NCBI GenBank assembly: GCA_044433115.1
Contig: JAWXTY010000045.1
Span: forward strand, 1-7,334
From: CAKUIA01 sp044433115
GTDB lineage: Bacteria; Verrucomicrobiota; Verrucomicrobiia; Opitutales; Intestinicryptomonadaceae
Reading direction: 5' to 3'
Length of the DNA: 7,334 nucleotides
Positions 1 through 5,900 of this stretch are shown piece by piece (the stretch's first letter is position 1; each line of letters starts with the position of its first letter). The position numbers and the translations under genes were made by a program. A model generated the notes under the pieces. It had not been told where the DNA came from. It saw nothing but the letters and a program-made list of their open reading frames with translations, and did no database searches.

Positions 1-211
1 ATGACTCCAAATAATTTCTACTTATGTAGATGAGACTCTCAGGGGACATATAATATTGTCTAATGACTCCAAATAATTTCTACTTATGTAGATATTGAAA
101 GGATAAACAATGCGTAACAAAGTCTAATGACTCCAAATAATTTCTACTTATGTAGATAGGGCTTGTTTGTACTTTAAAGCTAAAGTCTAATGACTCCAAA
201 TAATTTCTACT
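1..211 (+). CRISPR. Type V-A (Cas12a) CRISPR array, leader-distal end
   Basis: A 36-nt direct repeat, beginning GTCTAATGACTCC and ending AATTTCTACTTATGTAGAT, occurs at 58-93 and 122-157. The window opens inside another copy (1-31, lacking its first five bases), and a truncated copy lies at 185-211. Spacers are at 32-57 (26 nt), 94-121 (28 nt) and 158-184 (27 nt). The repeat 3' end forms the short pseudoknot-type stem TCTAC-TTAT-GTAGA, the crRNA 5' handle recognised by Cas12a. This sets the array on the plus strand, with each spacer 3' of its repeat. The last repeat matches only through CTACT and lacks the GTAGAT strand, so it cannot make a handle. A degenerate final repeat is usual at the leader-distal end, so the leader and cas genes should lie to the left of the window. 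I found no long match of any spacer elsewhere in the window. Confidence 0.97.
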
Positions 212-511
212 GTCTAAGGTTTGCGTCTCACCCCATCTTCTATTTAATATGCGTAGCGTGTGGTAGGGTAAGCTTGCCTCTTTATCCATCTTATTCCTAA
301 GGCTAAGATAATCGAAAAACTTTAAGATTTCAAAATACTCATATACCTTTCCTTTTTTAGGATAGTCATTACATTTCCTAGCATAGCCTATCTTCCATGC
401 AAAAGTCAAGACACTAAGCTCTTTGTTGCACATAGACTCTTGCGTCTTCTCGCTTTCTTTAAATCTATAAATTTTATCGTATTTATAGTATTTCTTTTCA
501 AGTAAATTCAT
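80..511 (-). pseudogene. Unidentified ORF reading into the CRISPR array
   Basis: This ORF starts at ATG 511 behind a good sigma70-like promoter. About the first 100 codons (511 to about 212) look like unique protein: a lysine- and tyrosine-rich start (MNLLEKKYYKYDKIYRF), then an aromatic and basic section ending near RRWGETQTL. The last 40-odd codons are antisense CRISPR repeat and spacer, which produces the duplicated peptide SRNYLESLDF, and the stop at 80-82 lies inside repeat 2. The natural C-terminus therefore seems to be missing, either cut by a rearrangement at the array edge or overgrown by it. No Shine-Dalgarno sequence is obvious. I do not recognise the family and assign no function. 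It is convergent with the array and lies just beyond the terminator of the mobilisation operon. Confidence 0.45.
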
Positions 512-530
512 CGTTTATATAAAGGCTTAA

Positions 531-559
531 ATAATACTCTATTAAGGGTTTGCCTTCAA
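531..559 (-). promoter_or_regulatory. Sigma70-like promoter for the ORF starting at 511
   Basis: Read on the minus strand, TTGAAG (559-554) and TATTAT (536-531) are separated by exactly 17 bases, close to the consensus -35 and -10 hexamers. The predicted start of transcription falls about 10-15 bases upstream of the ATG at 511, leaving a very short leader. The spacing is optimal but AT-rich DNA gives chance matches, and no expression evidence is available. Confidence 0.5.
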
Positions 560-613
560 GCTTATTTTATCCCTTTAGCTTTTTAAAGCCCCAAGCAACT
601 TCCATAGACCAAG

Positions 614-644
614 AAAAAAGCCAAGGGGTTTATTCCTTGGCTTT
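614..644 (-). terminator. Rho-independent terminator of the mobilisation/recombinase operon
   Basis: On the minus strand a perfect 10-bp stem (AAAGCCAAGG pairing with CCTTGGCTTT) encloses an 8-base loop and runs directly into a T tract (TTTTTTC in all). It lies about 20 bases beyond the recombinase stop codon at 666-668. On the plus strand no T tract follows the stem, so it is likely to act only on minus-strand transcripts arriving from the recombinase. Confidence 0.9.
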
Positions 645-1550
645 GTGAGTTTGTAGTTGTTTAGCTTATTTTAGTAGAGCTTTTATAGATTTCAGGTGTA
701 GCTGGGGTGGGGTTTTGGAGATGGACTCTAGTTTGTTGAAAGATATTTTGCTTGTATCTTTTTCGTAGATTAAGCCTATGATGAACTCAACAGCTGAGGG
801 GCTTAGGCGTGTTAGCATTTGGAATCGTCTGCCAACTATCCCCCTTTTTAACTTCTTCTTTTCGGCGAAGTCTTGTAGGTAAAGATTACTCTTCAAAAAC
901 TCTTCGTGCATACGTAGAATTGCGGCTAAAAAGTGTCTCTTCTTTTTTTCTTTGCTAGATGAATTTGCCTTTAGCCCTTGGTTTTTGCTTTCTAGGGCGA
1001 ATGGGGCTGTGATAGTCCAAGCACCTTTGCCTGCAGAATTGTCTACAAAGAATTCGATATTCCTTGCGGCAATTTTGTCTGCATAGAGCTGTGTGGGCTC
1101 TATTATGAGTCTGAAAAACTTTTTTGAACCGTCTTTCTTTAGAGGCTTCAAAGTCGCTTTTTTAATGACGAGTTGGGCTGCTTGGGCTTTCTCCTCTTCG
1201 GAGAGTTCATGTTGAAGCTCCTCGAAATGTGCAAGATCGGCTCGCAGCTGAAGAGTGTCCAATTTTACATCTTTGTCGAGCATAGTAATTTCTTTAGAGA
1301 CGCTCTCTTTGCGAGTCTTAATGAGGTCTAATTCTTGGGATTTAGACTTCATATTAGAGATAACAATGCCATTGAGACTTGGGCTCAAGTCCTCCTTTGA
1401 AAGTCGGTCTAAAAGCTTGTTGATTTCAGCTTCCAAAGTCTTTGCCTCCTTGCTTAAGTCCTTAAGTTCTGTTTCGAGTTCGACCCTGTATTTGCCTTGC
1501 TGGGCAAGTATAGAGCTTTTCGAGATTTTATCTTTCGACAAATGGGCTTT

Positions 1551-1720
1551 GGGTGGTTCTGGAAATTTGTTTTTCAAATAAACAGCTGTTCTTTTTGTTT
1601 TGTTTTTGAGCAATTCCTCCTATTTTTTCGTCAGATAATTCATTATCCTCCTCAAAAATATAAAAAATTTCTCTAAAAACAAATTCAAAAATAATTAGCT
1701 GCAAATTTTCAGAACCACCC
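1551..1720 (-). repeat. Hairpin element B (170 bp) in the recombinase
   Basis: The terminal inverted repeats are GGGTGGTTCTGAAAATTTG on one side and GGGTGGTTCTGGAAATTTG on the other, one mismatch in 19. On the minus strand the arms pair along their length (outer stem, then TATTTTT with AAAAATA) and enclose the inner hairpin GATAAT-GA-ATTATC at 1647-1634. This is flanked by GAGGAG and TGACG, the internal loop shared by all four copies. One arm carries about 12 extra bases near 1570-1582. It separates the end of the zinc-ribbon segment (ESVVFSF) from the coiled-coil segment (AHLSKDKIS). There is no obvious target-site duplication; only a single A is common to both flanks. It contains no transposase, so it is non-autonomous if it is a transposon. 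Confidence 0.88.
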
Positions 1721-1889
1721 TAAACGAAAACACCACGCTTTCAAGTATTACAGTAGAGATAGTACTTTGACAGTTTATTTCCCTACTATTATACTTTTGT
1801 TGGTTGCAAACATAATAGAAATAAGAGCTGCCATCTTTGCGAAGCTTGCCACTTCCAAACGCAGACATTTGCCCTCCACATTCACAAAA

Positions 1890-2048
1890 GGTGCTTTCTG
1901 AAAATTGTGAATTAGCTATTTTTAAGCTTATTTTTAGTGCAATTTTCTTGTTTTTAAAGGATGATAGCAGAGCTATCTGACGTAAAAACAAGGAAATTTA
2001 AGCAAAAATAGGCTAAAAAGAGCAATTACACAATTTTGAGAAAGTGCC
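1890..2048 (+). repeat. Hairpin element C (159 bp), antisense to the recombinase
   Basis: The ends are GGTGCTTTCTGAAAATTGTG and, reverse-complemented from the right, GGCACTTTCTCAAAATTGTG. The differences at bases 3 and 4 are G-U wobbles when read as plus-strand RNA. Further in, CTTGTTTTTA (1947-1956) pairs with TAAAAACAAG (1983-1992). The inner hairpin is GATAGC-AGA-GCTATC (1963-1977), with AAGGAT before it and TGACG after. Its orientation is opposite to elements A and B, so its AGGA/TGAC strand is antisense to the interrupted gene. It sits immediately before the zinc-ribbon CECGG motif of the recombinase, after LKGIF. The gene-sense flank carries six extra bases including a TAA stop before the element, possibly part of the insertion footprint. 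Confidence 0.88.
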
Positions 2049-2734
2049 TAATTAAAAAATCCCTTTTAGAGGGTACGCATTGCGATGGCGAATATTGCAA
2101 GTATCTGCTTTGGCAGCCTGTACATCTGCTATCGTTTGCAACTTTGTTTGCAAGCTTTCCCACTCCTCTTTGCTTATGTAAGCCTCATGCCTGCCTTCGT
2201 AAAGCTCCCTTTCGCCGTCCTCGCCAGTTCGATAAACAAAACCTGCGTAAATCGGATTCCTAAGAATATTTCGCACTGCATGGTCGTTGTAAGGTCTATC
2301 GCCAACTTTTCTGTTGCCCTTCACATACTTTAAAGGCGTGCGTTTGCCAGTATCTGCGAGGCTATTAGCAATTTCCGAAACCTTTTTGTTATTATGCAAA
2401 AACTCGTTAAAGATAAACTCTATCTCCGAACTAGAATTTGGGTCTTTTGCGATACTTTTATCTTCCTTTCTGACGTATCCAGTTGGGGGTAAACCTGTTG
2501 CAAAAAACCCAGCCTTAGTTGCCTCTCGAATTTTATCTCGAGTCCTGTTGATGTTTTTTTGACGCTCATAAGTCGCCCCAATCATGTATATAGATTTCAT
2601 TAACTGCCCATCTGCTGTGGAGTCGTCGAAATTAGTGTCGTCAGTAAAAAGTTCTTTTACGCCGTACTTTTTTAAGAGTTTTTCTATCTCTCGATAACCC
2701 TCGTCAGCACGAGAAATTCGATCTCTTTTTTTCT

Positions 2735-2892
2735 GGGCAGTTCTTAAAATTTGCAGTTGTTCTTTTCGCTTTCTTTTTGTTCAAATTCCCCTCTTTTTTC
2801 GTCAAATAACGCTGTTATTATCCTCAAAAAGATGAAAATTTGTCCTGAAAATAAATTCAAAAATAACTAACCGCAAATTTTCAGAACTACCC
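2735..2892 (-). repeat. Hairpin element A (158 bp) in the recombinase catalytic domain
   Basis: Read on the minus strand, the element begins GGGTAGTTCTGAAAATTTGC and its other end reverse-complements to GGGCAGTTCTTAAAATTTGC. The arms continue to pair to TCTTTTT with AAAAAGA, and the inner hairpin is AATAAC-AGC-GTTATT (2819-2805), preceded by AGGA and followed by TGAC. It splits the catalytic domain between the strand ending FLISY and the DRISR motif. A stop codon (TAG) occurs within its first six bases in the reading frame. No clear target-site duplication is seen: the flanks are CTAT and AGAAAA. The run of seven A after the element makes small indels there plausible. Confidence 0.88.
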
Positions 2893-3172
2893 ATAGCTAA
2901 TAAGAAAATTTACATCCCCTTGTTTGATACGAGAAATGAGTTCTTGCAAGCCACGTCTATTGTTATCTTTAGCAGATTTTTGGTCGCTATAAATAGCAAT
3001 TAAGTTTATGTTATTTTTTGCAGCGTAGCTTTCAATGCACTGTTGCTGAGCATCAAGGGACGTGAATTGCACCCCTTTAATTTGCCCAACCGTAGAAACT
3101 CTCGTATAGCCCACCGCAACCGCCTGTGTTGGTAATTTATTTTTCATAAAATCTTGTTTATCTGTGTTAAAA

Positions 3173-4846
3173 TTATATGTCATAACCAAAGCCTCCTCTC
3201 TCTTGTTCTCGCTTCCTACGTTTTTCTTGTGTAATATCATAGCGTATATGTTGTATTGACAAATAAGATTTGCGCGAACTTAACCTCTCCAAAACCTCAG
3301 CAGTAGAAATTTTCTCTTTTTCAAAAAACTCAACGCCTGATTCTATCATAGAAATACAGTCTGGATTTGATAGGCTTTTTGCAAATTTTTGCATAAGAGC
3401 TTCCTTTAAAGATAGTTCAGGCTTGATAGTTTTTTGAGTAGGAATAGATTTTATCTGCGGAGAAGCATCTTGAGGTGCCATAGCTTGTTGTTGTGCAATT
3501 TTAGCTCTTTCAGCTGCCAAAATTGCTTTTGCCTTGGCTTCAGCAGCAAGTTTAGCCTCAAGCTTTCGCTCCTTTGTTGCCCTAAAATCAGACTGAATAA
3601 CGTTATTCAACAAAGAAAGAAATTCATCAATAAATGGACTTTCTTCGCCTTTTTCTTCCTCGGCTACTTTAACTCCTCCTGAATCGCTGCTTTGATTTGA
3701 GGAATTAGAGTATATAGAGCTAATCTCGTGTCCGAATGGGTATTCTGCCTCAACCGTTTCAGAATTTCCGGCGTCTGACGGTTTATCTCCTTTTGAACTA
3801 TGCTGCGAATCATCTCCTGTCCCTTTGGAGACTGCAGGAATGCTGATACCTCCTTCTTGACCATCTCGTTGATGTCCGAGTGGAGCTGCTTCTTGACCTC
3901 TTCCTTCGCCATCTCCAATATCAACCCCCTTAGGTTCAGAACCAAGGGCTCTATTGATTTTGCGTTTAAGTTCTCTGGTATTTCGTTCTTCATTTGTTTC
4001 CTGTTGTAGATGTTTGTATTTTTTTAATATTTGTTTACTGCGCGTATCGTTAGAAATTTCTAGCCTTTCACGCAGAGAAAGGCTTTCTGTAGATGTTTCT
4101 TCAGTGCCATAAAGAATTTTCTCTATATTAGGATTTTTCTTTAGCAAAGCATCTGAGAGTTTGATTTTTGCATTGTCATTTTTTACAAATAGACGAGATT
4201 CTGAGTCCTCATCTAGGGTAAAACCAGATGCTTGAAGGGAAGTTTTAAGCAAACTTTTACTGTAATTTTCAACAAAACTTTTATCCTCGCATAAGCCCAA
4301 TGCTGTAGCATTAACCTCTTTAAAGAGTGCTAGTTGCTCCTTATTCCAATATGGGTTTTGAGATAAAGCTCTACGGTTTTCTACAGCATTTGGATTTACC
4401 AATTTTGGATTTTCAGCATGCGTTAGCTCGCTAAGAATTTTCCATGACGGGATATCCCTCGTTTCAAAATATGTGGTATATTGACGCTGATTTACGACAT
4501 TTACGGCAAATAAATTTAGCTCCGTTGAACCATCGCAATTCACATGTAAAATAAAAACATAGGGGAATTGATCTTTTTTAAGCCTCGGATACATAGATTC
4601 CTCTACATCATCCATTAATTTTTCTAAAAATTCCCTGCCACCGAGTTCCTCTAAGGGCGTAGGGTCTCTGAATGTTGCTACAAAAACTGGATTCATATGC
4701 TCTTTTTCTTTCGCAAACTCAAGTGCAACTTGCACTGCATTTAAATCGCCACGTAATATTATAGCCTGACGTTGTCGCCCCTCTAAATCAACATCGCCTA
4801 ACATATATTCTAGCAAGCCAGAAGGGATATAAATGCTTCTAATCAT
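3173..4846 (-). CDS. mobA: HEN-family (ColE1 MbeA-like, MOBP) relaxase
   Basis: The product nicks oriT on one strand, stays covalently attached to the DNA end, and leads strand transfer during mobilisation by a helper conjugation system. The first 140 residues match the ColE1 MbeA layout: LEYMLGD with the candidate nucleophile Tyr14, GRQRQAIILRG, PRLKKDQFPYVFILHV, then His101, Glu109 and Asn111, the HEN metal-binding set that replaces the three-His motif of other relaxases. The His-Glu gap is one residue longer than I remember for MbeA. After about residue 285 comes a low-complexity Gly/Ser/Glu/Asp linker, followed by an alanine- and lysine-rich helical region and a basic tail. The length (557) is typical of this family. 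The start is ATG 4846, overlapping the mobC stop (ATGA), with GAGGAA about seven bases upstream. The linker overlaps a separate gene in another frame. The gene looks intact. Confidence 0.9.
   Translation of the reverse strand: MIRSIYIPSGLLEYMLGDVDLEGRQRQAIILRGDLNAVQVALEFAKEKEHMNPVFVATFRDPTPLEELGGREFLEKLMDDVEESMYPRLKKDQFPYVFILHVNCDGSTELNLFAVNVVNQRQYTTYFETRDIPSWKILSELTHAENPKLVNPNAVENRRALSQNPYWNKEQLALFKEVNATALGLCEDKSFVENYSKSLLKTSLQASGFTLDEDSESRLFVKNDNAKIKLSDALLKKNPNIEKILYGTEETSTESLSLRERLEISNDTRSKQILKKYKHLQQETNEERNTRELKRKINRALGSEPKGVDIGDGEGRGQEAAPLGHQRDGQEGGISIPAVSKGTGDDSQHSSKGDKPSDAGNSETVEAEYPFGHEISSIYSNSSNQSSDSGGVKVAEEEKGEESPFIDEFLSLLNNVIQSDFRATKERKLEAKLAAEAKAKAILAAERAKIAQQQAMAPQDASPQIKSIPTQKTIKPELSLKEALMQKFAKSLSNPDCISMIESGVEFFEKEKISTAEVLERLSSRKSYLSIQHIRYDITQEKRRKREQERGGFGYDI
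3664..3993 (-). CDS. Small helical protein nested within the relaxase gene (MbeB/MbeD-like position)
   Basis: This 109-codon ORF lies wholly inside the relaxase gene in a different frame. It has its own ribosome site: ATG 3993 is preceded by AGGAAACAA. The product starts MKNEIPENLNAKS, is rich in Lys, Glu, Gln and Ile, and looks continuously helical or coiled-coil (EMAKEEVKKQLHSDINEMVK, then IVQKEINRQTPEILKRL). Over the same stretch the relaxase frame encodes a low-complexity linker, as expected where the nested frame carries the constraint. ColE1 has the same arrangement: mbeB and mbeD are nested in mbeA and encode small proteins that help mobilisation. By position and character this is a candidate functional equivalent, though I see no sequence identity that would prove homology. 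It would be expressed from the same transcript as the relaxase. Confidence 0.75.
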   Translation of the reverse strand: MKNEIPENLNAKSIEPLVLNLRGLILEMAKEEVKKQLHSDINEMVKKEVSAFLQSPKGQEMIRSIVQKEINRQTPEILKRLRQNTHSDTRLALYTLIPQIKAAIQEELK

Positions 4847-5361
4847 TGCAGTTTCCTCGCTGTTCTTTCTGAATCCCTAATTTCAGCTAATAACAGATGA
4901 AATAGCATGTAAATTTCAATTAGTGCCTCGTGAATTTCAACCCAATTCGCAGCCTCGCCATTGAAGTGGGCGGTGTTAACATTTCGGCTAAGCTGGTTCA
5001 GGTTGTTCCCTATTTGATTTAGCGTATTTACGCAATAAATTTTGGATTTATACTCTTCCTCAACTTGAGCACGCACTAGCTCAATAGCATCTAGTGATTT
5101 TGCCATACGGCGACAGCGGTTATATCGAGTAGCTCTACAGCCACCCAACTCCCCGCGAACATCGCCGCCGTTGGCAATTGCATCAACGCGTCGCACGTGG
5201 CGACGGATCAACGCTATCGTTAATATTGTAGTTAATGCGTCTGTATCATTGCCGACGCCCTTTGTAATCGCAAAACCAGACAAACCGGTAAAGAAAGATT
5301 CTGCCTTAGCTGCAAGAAAACGTAGTTCAAAGAAAAAATGTTGATATGGCAAAAGAAACAA
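4843..5361 (-). CDS. mobC: MobC/MbeC-like mobilisation accessory protein, uncertain 5' end
   Basis: MobC proteins bind near oriT and help the relaxase open the nicking site. The diagnostic part is in the C-terminal half: NTLNQIGNNLNQLSRNVN matches the IGNNLNQ-x-x-R-x-VN core of the MobC family (ColE1 MbeC), followed by a helical tail. The stop overlaps the relaxase start (ATGA), the standard mobC-mobA arrangement. The N-terminal half is doubtful. The longest open frame starts at a TTG (5361) with no ribosome site and overlaps the hipA fragment start by 16 bases. FELRFLAAKAESFF could be the beginning of a ribbon-helix-helix domain, but codons 40-85 are unusually GC-rich and Arg/Gly-rich. ATG 5106 is the first ATG in frame; starting there would give only 87 residues without a DNA-binding domain. 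A truncated or rearranged 5' end is possible. Confidence 0.65.
   Translation of the reverse strand: MFLLPYQHFFFELRFLAAKAESFFTGLSGFAITKGVGNDTDALTTILTIALIRRHVRRVDAIANGGDVRGELGGCRATRYNRCRRMAKSLDAIELVRAQVEEEYKSKIYCVNTLNQIGNNLNQLSRNVNTAHFNGEAANWVEIHEALIEIYMLFHLLLAEIRDSERTARKLQ
5102..5220. other. GC-rich block with strong hairpin, possible oriT or operator
   Basis: By my count 5101-5220 is about 59% G+C, far above the surrounding AT-rich DNA. It contains a perfect 6-bp inverted repeat CGTCGC (5189-5194), ACGTG, GCGACG (5200-5205), flanked by two direct copies of ATCAACGC at 5182-5189 and 5207-5214, 25 bp apart. If mobC really starts at ATG 5106, this block lies just upstream of it, where ColE1-type elements carry oriT. 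It is also inside the longer mobC frame, so it could simply be coding DNA of foreign composition. Confidence 0.35.
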
Positions 5362-5675
5362 AGATAAATGTATATAATTCTACATTAGTAGACGATTCTG
5401 GTGGCAACAAACGTTATTTGACCGTTGCTACTATTAAATATATCATTGACGACAATAAAGAAGTTATTGAATTTAAGTACACCAAAGAATGGTTAGCACA
5501 CAAAGAGTGCTACCCCATAACTCCATTGCTACCGCTAAGCAATAAAAAATATATCGAAGATGCCTATCATGAAAATTTTTCTATTTTCAGAGATTATAAC
5601 AAGAACTCTTGGGTAGAATTTTTATTAAAGACTCAAGAAGAGCAACGTGATTTTTTTGTACGCATTTTAATTTAG
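5346..5675 (+). pseudogene. hipA: N-terminal fragment of a HipA-family kinase
   Basis: HipA proteins are Ser/Thr kinases of hipBA toxin-antitoxin loci that phosphorylate glutamyl-tRNA synthetase or related targets; full-length proteins have roughly 400 residues. This 109-residue ORF matches only the N-terminal domain: MAKETKINVYNSTLV, then IEFKYTKEWLAHKECYPIT, PLLPL, and FSIFRDYNKNSWVEFLL. The last resembles the usual FrDxxPDxWG segment with the Pro and Gly replaced. The kinase domain is absent, so the fragment cannot be active. It is divergent from mobC, and the two possible starts overlap by 16 bases. No clear hipB lies upstream; the ATG follows a plus-strand TGA by one base, but that upstream open stretch shows no helix-turn-helix. 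It is probably a relic of a locus broken when the mobile element or another insertion arrived. Confidence 0.65.
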
Positions 5676-5682
5676 GCGTACC

Positions 5683-5700
5683 TAAGCCACAATACCGTGG
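5683..5700 (-). other. Candidate nic-like site beside an inverted repeat
   Basis: On the minus strand, upstream of mobC, the inverted repeat CCAC-GGTATT-GTGG is followed by CTTA, giving TGG/CTTA. This resembles the CTGG/CTTA nick site I recall for ColE1-type HEN relaxases. The position, upstream of mobC and reading toward it, is right for an oriT, but the hipA fragment lies between, and an 7-base match can occur by chance. Confidence 0.25.
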
Positions 5701-5751
5701 AGTTGGGAACAAGAGCCTTTCGAAAATATGGTGCGTGTCTACTTGCTCAAG

Positions 5752-5898
5752 CTAAGCATTTGAGGACTTTGCTGAATTGCCTATGTATAATTGGCTTGTG
5801 AGCAAGGAGGTATCTATAGGTCTTCGGGTAGCCATTTTTAGCATATGTTCACTGTATTGCTTAGGTTTGTTGTTAGATTTTATGTTATTTGAGTTCAT
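5752..5898 (-). CDS. Short unidentified ORF, possibly truncated
   Basis: A 48-codon ORF begins at ATG 5898, two bases after the stop of the upstream 312-residue gene (TAA 5903-5901). AGG lies five bases before the ATG, so translational coupling is likely. The product starts MNSNNIKSNNKPKQYSEH and continues through LKMATRRPIDTSLLT to a stop at 5752-5754. It is hydrophilic at the start and basic in the middle, and I recognise no family. The short length and the degraded neighbourhood (hipA fragment) suggest it may be the 5' piece of a longer gene cut off downstream. Confidence 0.4.
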   Translation of the reverse strand: MNSNNIKSNNKPKQYSEHMLKMATRRPIDTSLLTSQLYIGNSAKSSNA

Positions 5899-5900
5899 GA

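Larger units (their letters stand above)
666..3183 (-). pseudogene. Large serine recombinase split into four by hairpin elements
   Basis: Coding segments are 3183-2893, 2734-2049, 1889-1721 and 1550-666, together about 675 residues, normal for a large serine recombinase. Segment 1 holds the N-terminal catalytic motif GYTRVST (nucleophile Ser30). Segment 2 resumes at DRISRADEGY, the second arginine motif, then the recombinase domain (ERQKNINRTRDKIREA, NPIYAGFVY). Segment 3 is the zinc ribbon (CECGG, later two more Cys). Segment 4 is a long coiled coil (about LETELKDLSKEAKTLEAEIN) and a basic C-terminal tail. The start chosen is ATG 3183, with AGGAGG eight bases upstream; it overlaps the relaxase stop by 11 bases, so the two are probably translationally coupled. 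The three interruptions are hairpin elements carrying stops. Removing them GGG-to-CCC does not restore frame at 2735-2892 or 1551-1720 without a one- or two-base adjustment. At 1890-2048 frame is kept but a TAA remains. The segments themselves have no internal stops. As DNA it cannot make one protein unless the elements are removed or bypassed. Confidence 0.9.

Noticed and set aside
32..184. Self-targeting spacers against the mobile element
   Set aside because: The best match seen was about 10 bases of spacer 3 (GCTTGTTTGT) near 6121, too short to be a protospacer.
1255..1581. Plus-strand ORF opposite the recombinase C-terminal segment
   Set aside because: It is a Ser/Leu-rich antisense shadow of the coiled-coil coding sequence, without a ribosome site.
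1695..1991. Independent small zinc-ribbon protein starting inside element C
   Set aside because: Its first third is element sequence and its last residues are element B; the rest is simply the zinc-ribbon segment of the recombinase.
2036..2562. Several plus-strand ORFs across the recombinase middle segment
   Set aside because: These are antisense shadows of the clear recombinase domain on the minus strand.
1551..2892. Group I or group II introns interrupting the recombinase
   Set aside because: The interruptions are only 158-170 bp, occur in both orientations relative to the gene, and lack intron cores such as a group II domain V or a group I catalytic core.
5066..5344. Plus-strand open stretch ending in a Lys-rich tail just before the hipA ATG, as a hipB antitoxin
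   Set aside because: There is no start codon with a ribosome site and no helix-turn-helix pattern; the MobC motif supports the opposite strand.
5676..5900. IS200/IS605 tnpB 3' end or omega-RNA remnant on the plus strand
   Set aside because: I considered it from a loose resemblance of the translated and hairpin-like sequence, but no conserved TnpB residues are visible, and the minus strand has a well-positioned small ORF there.
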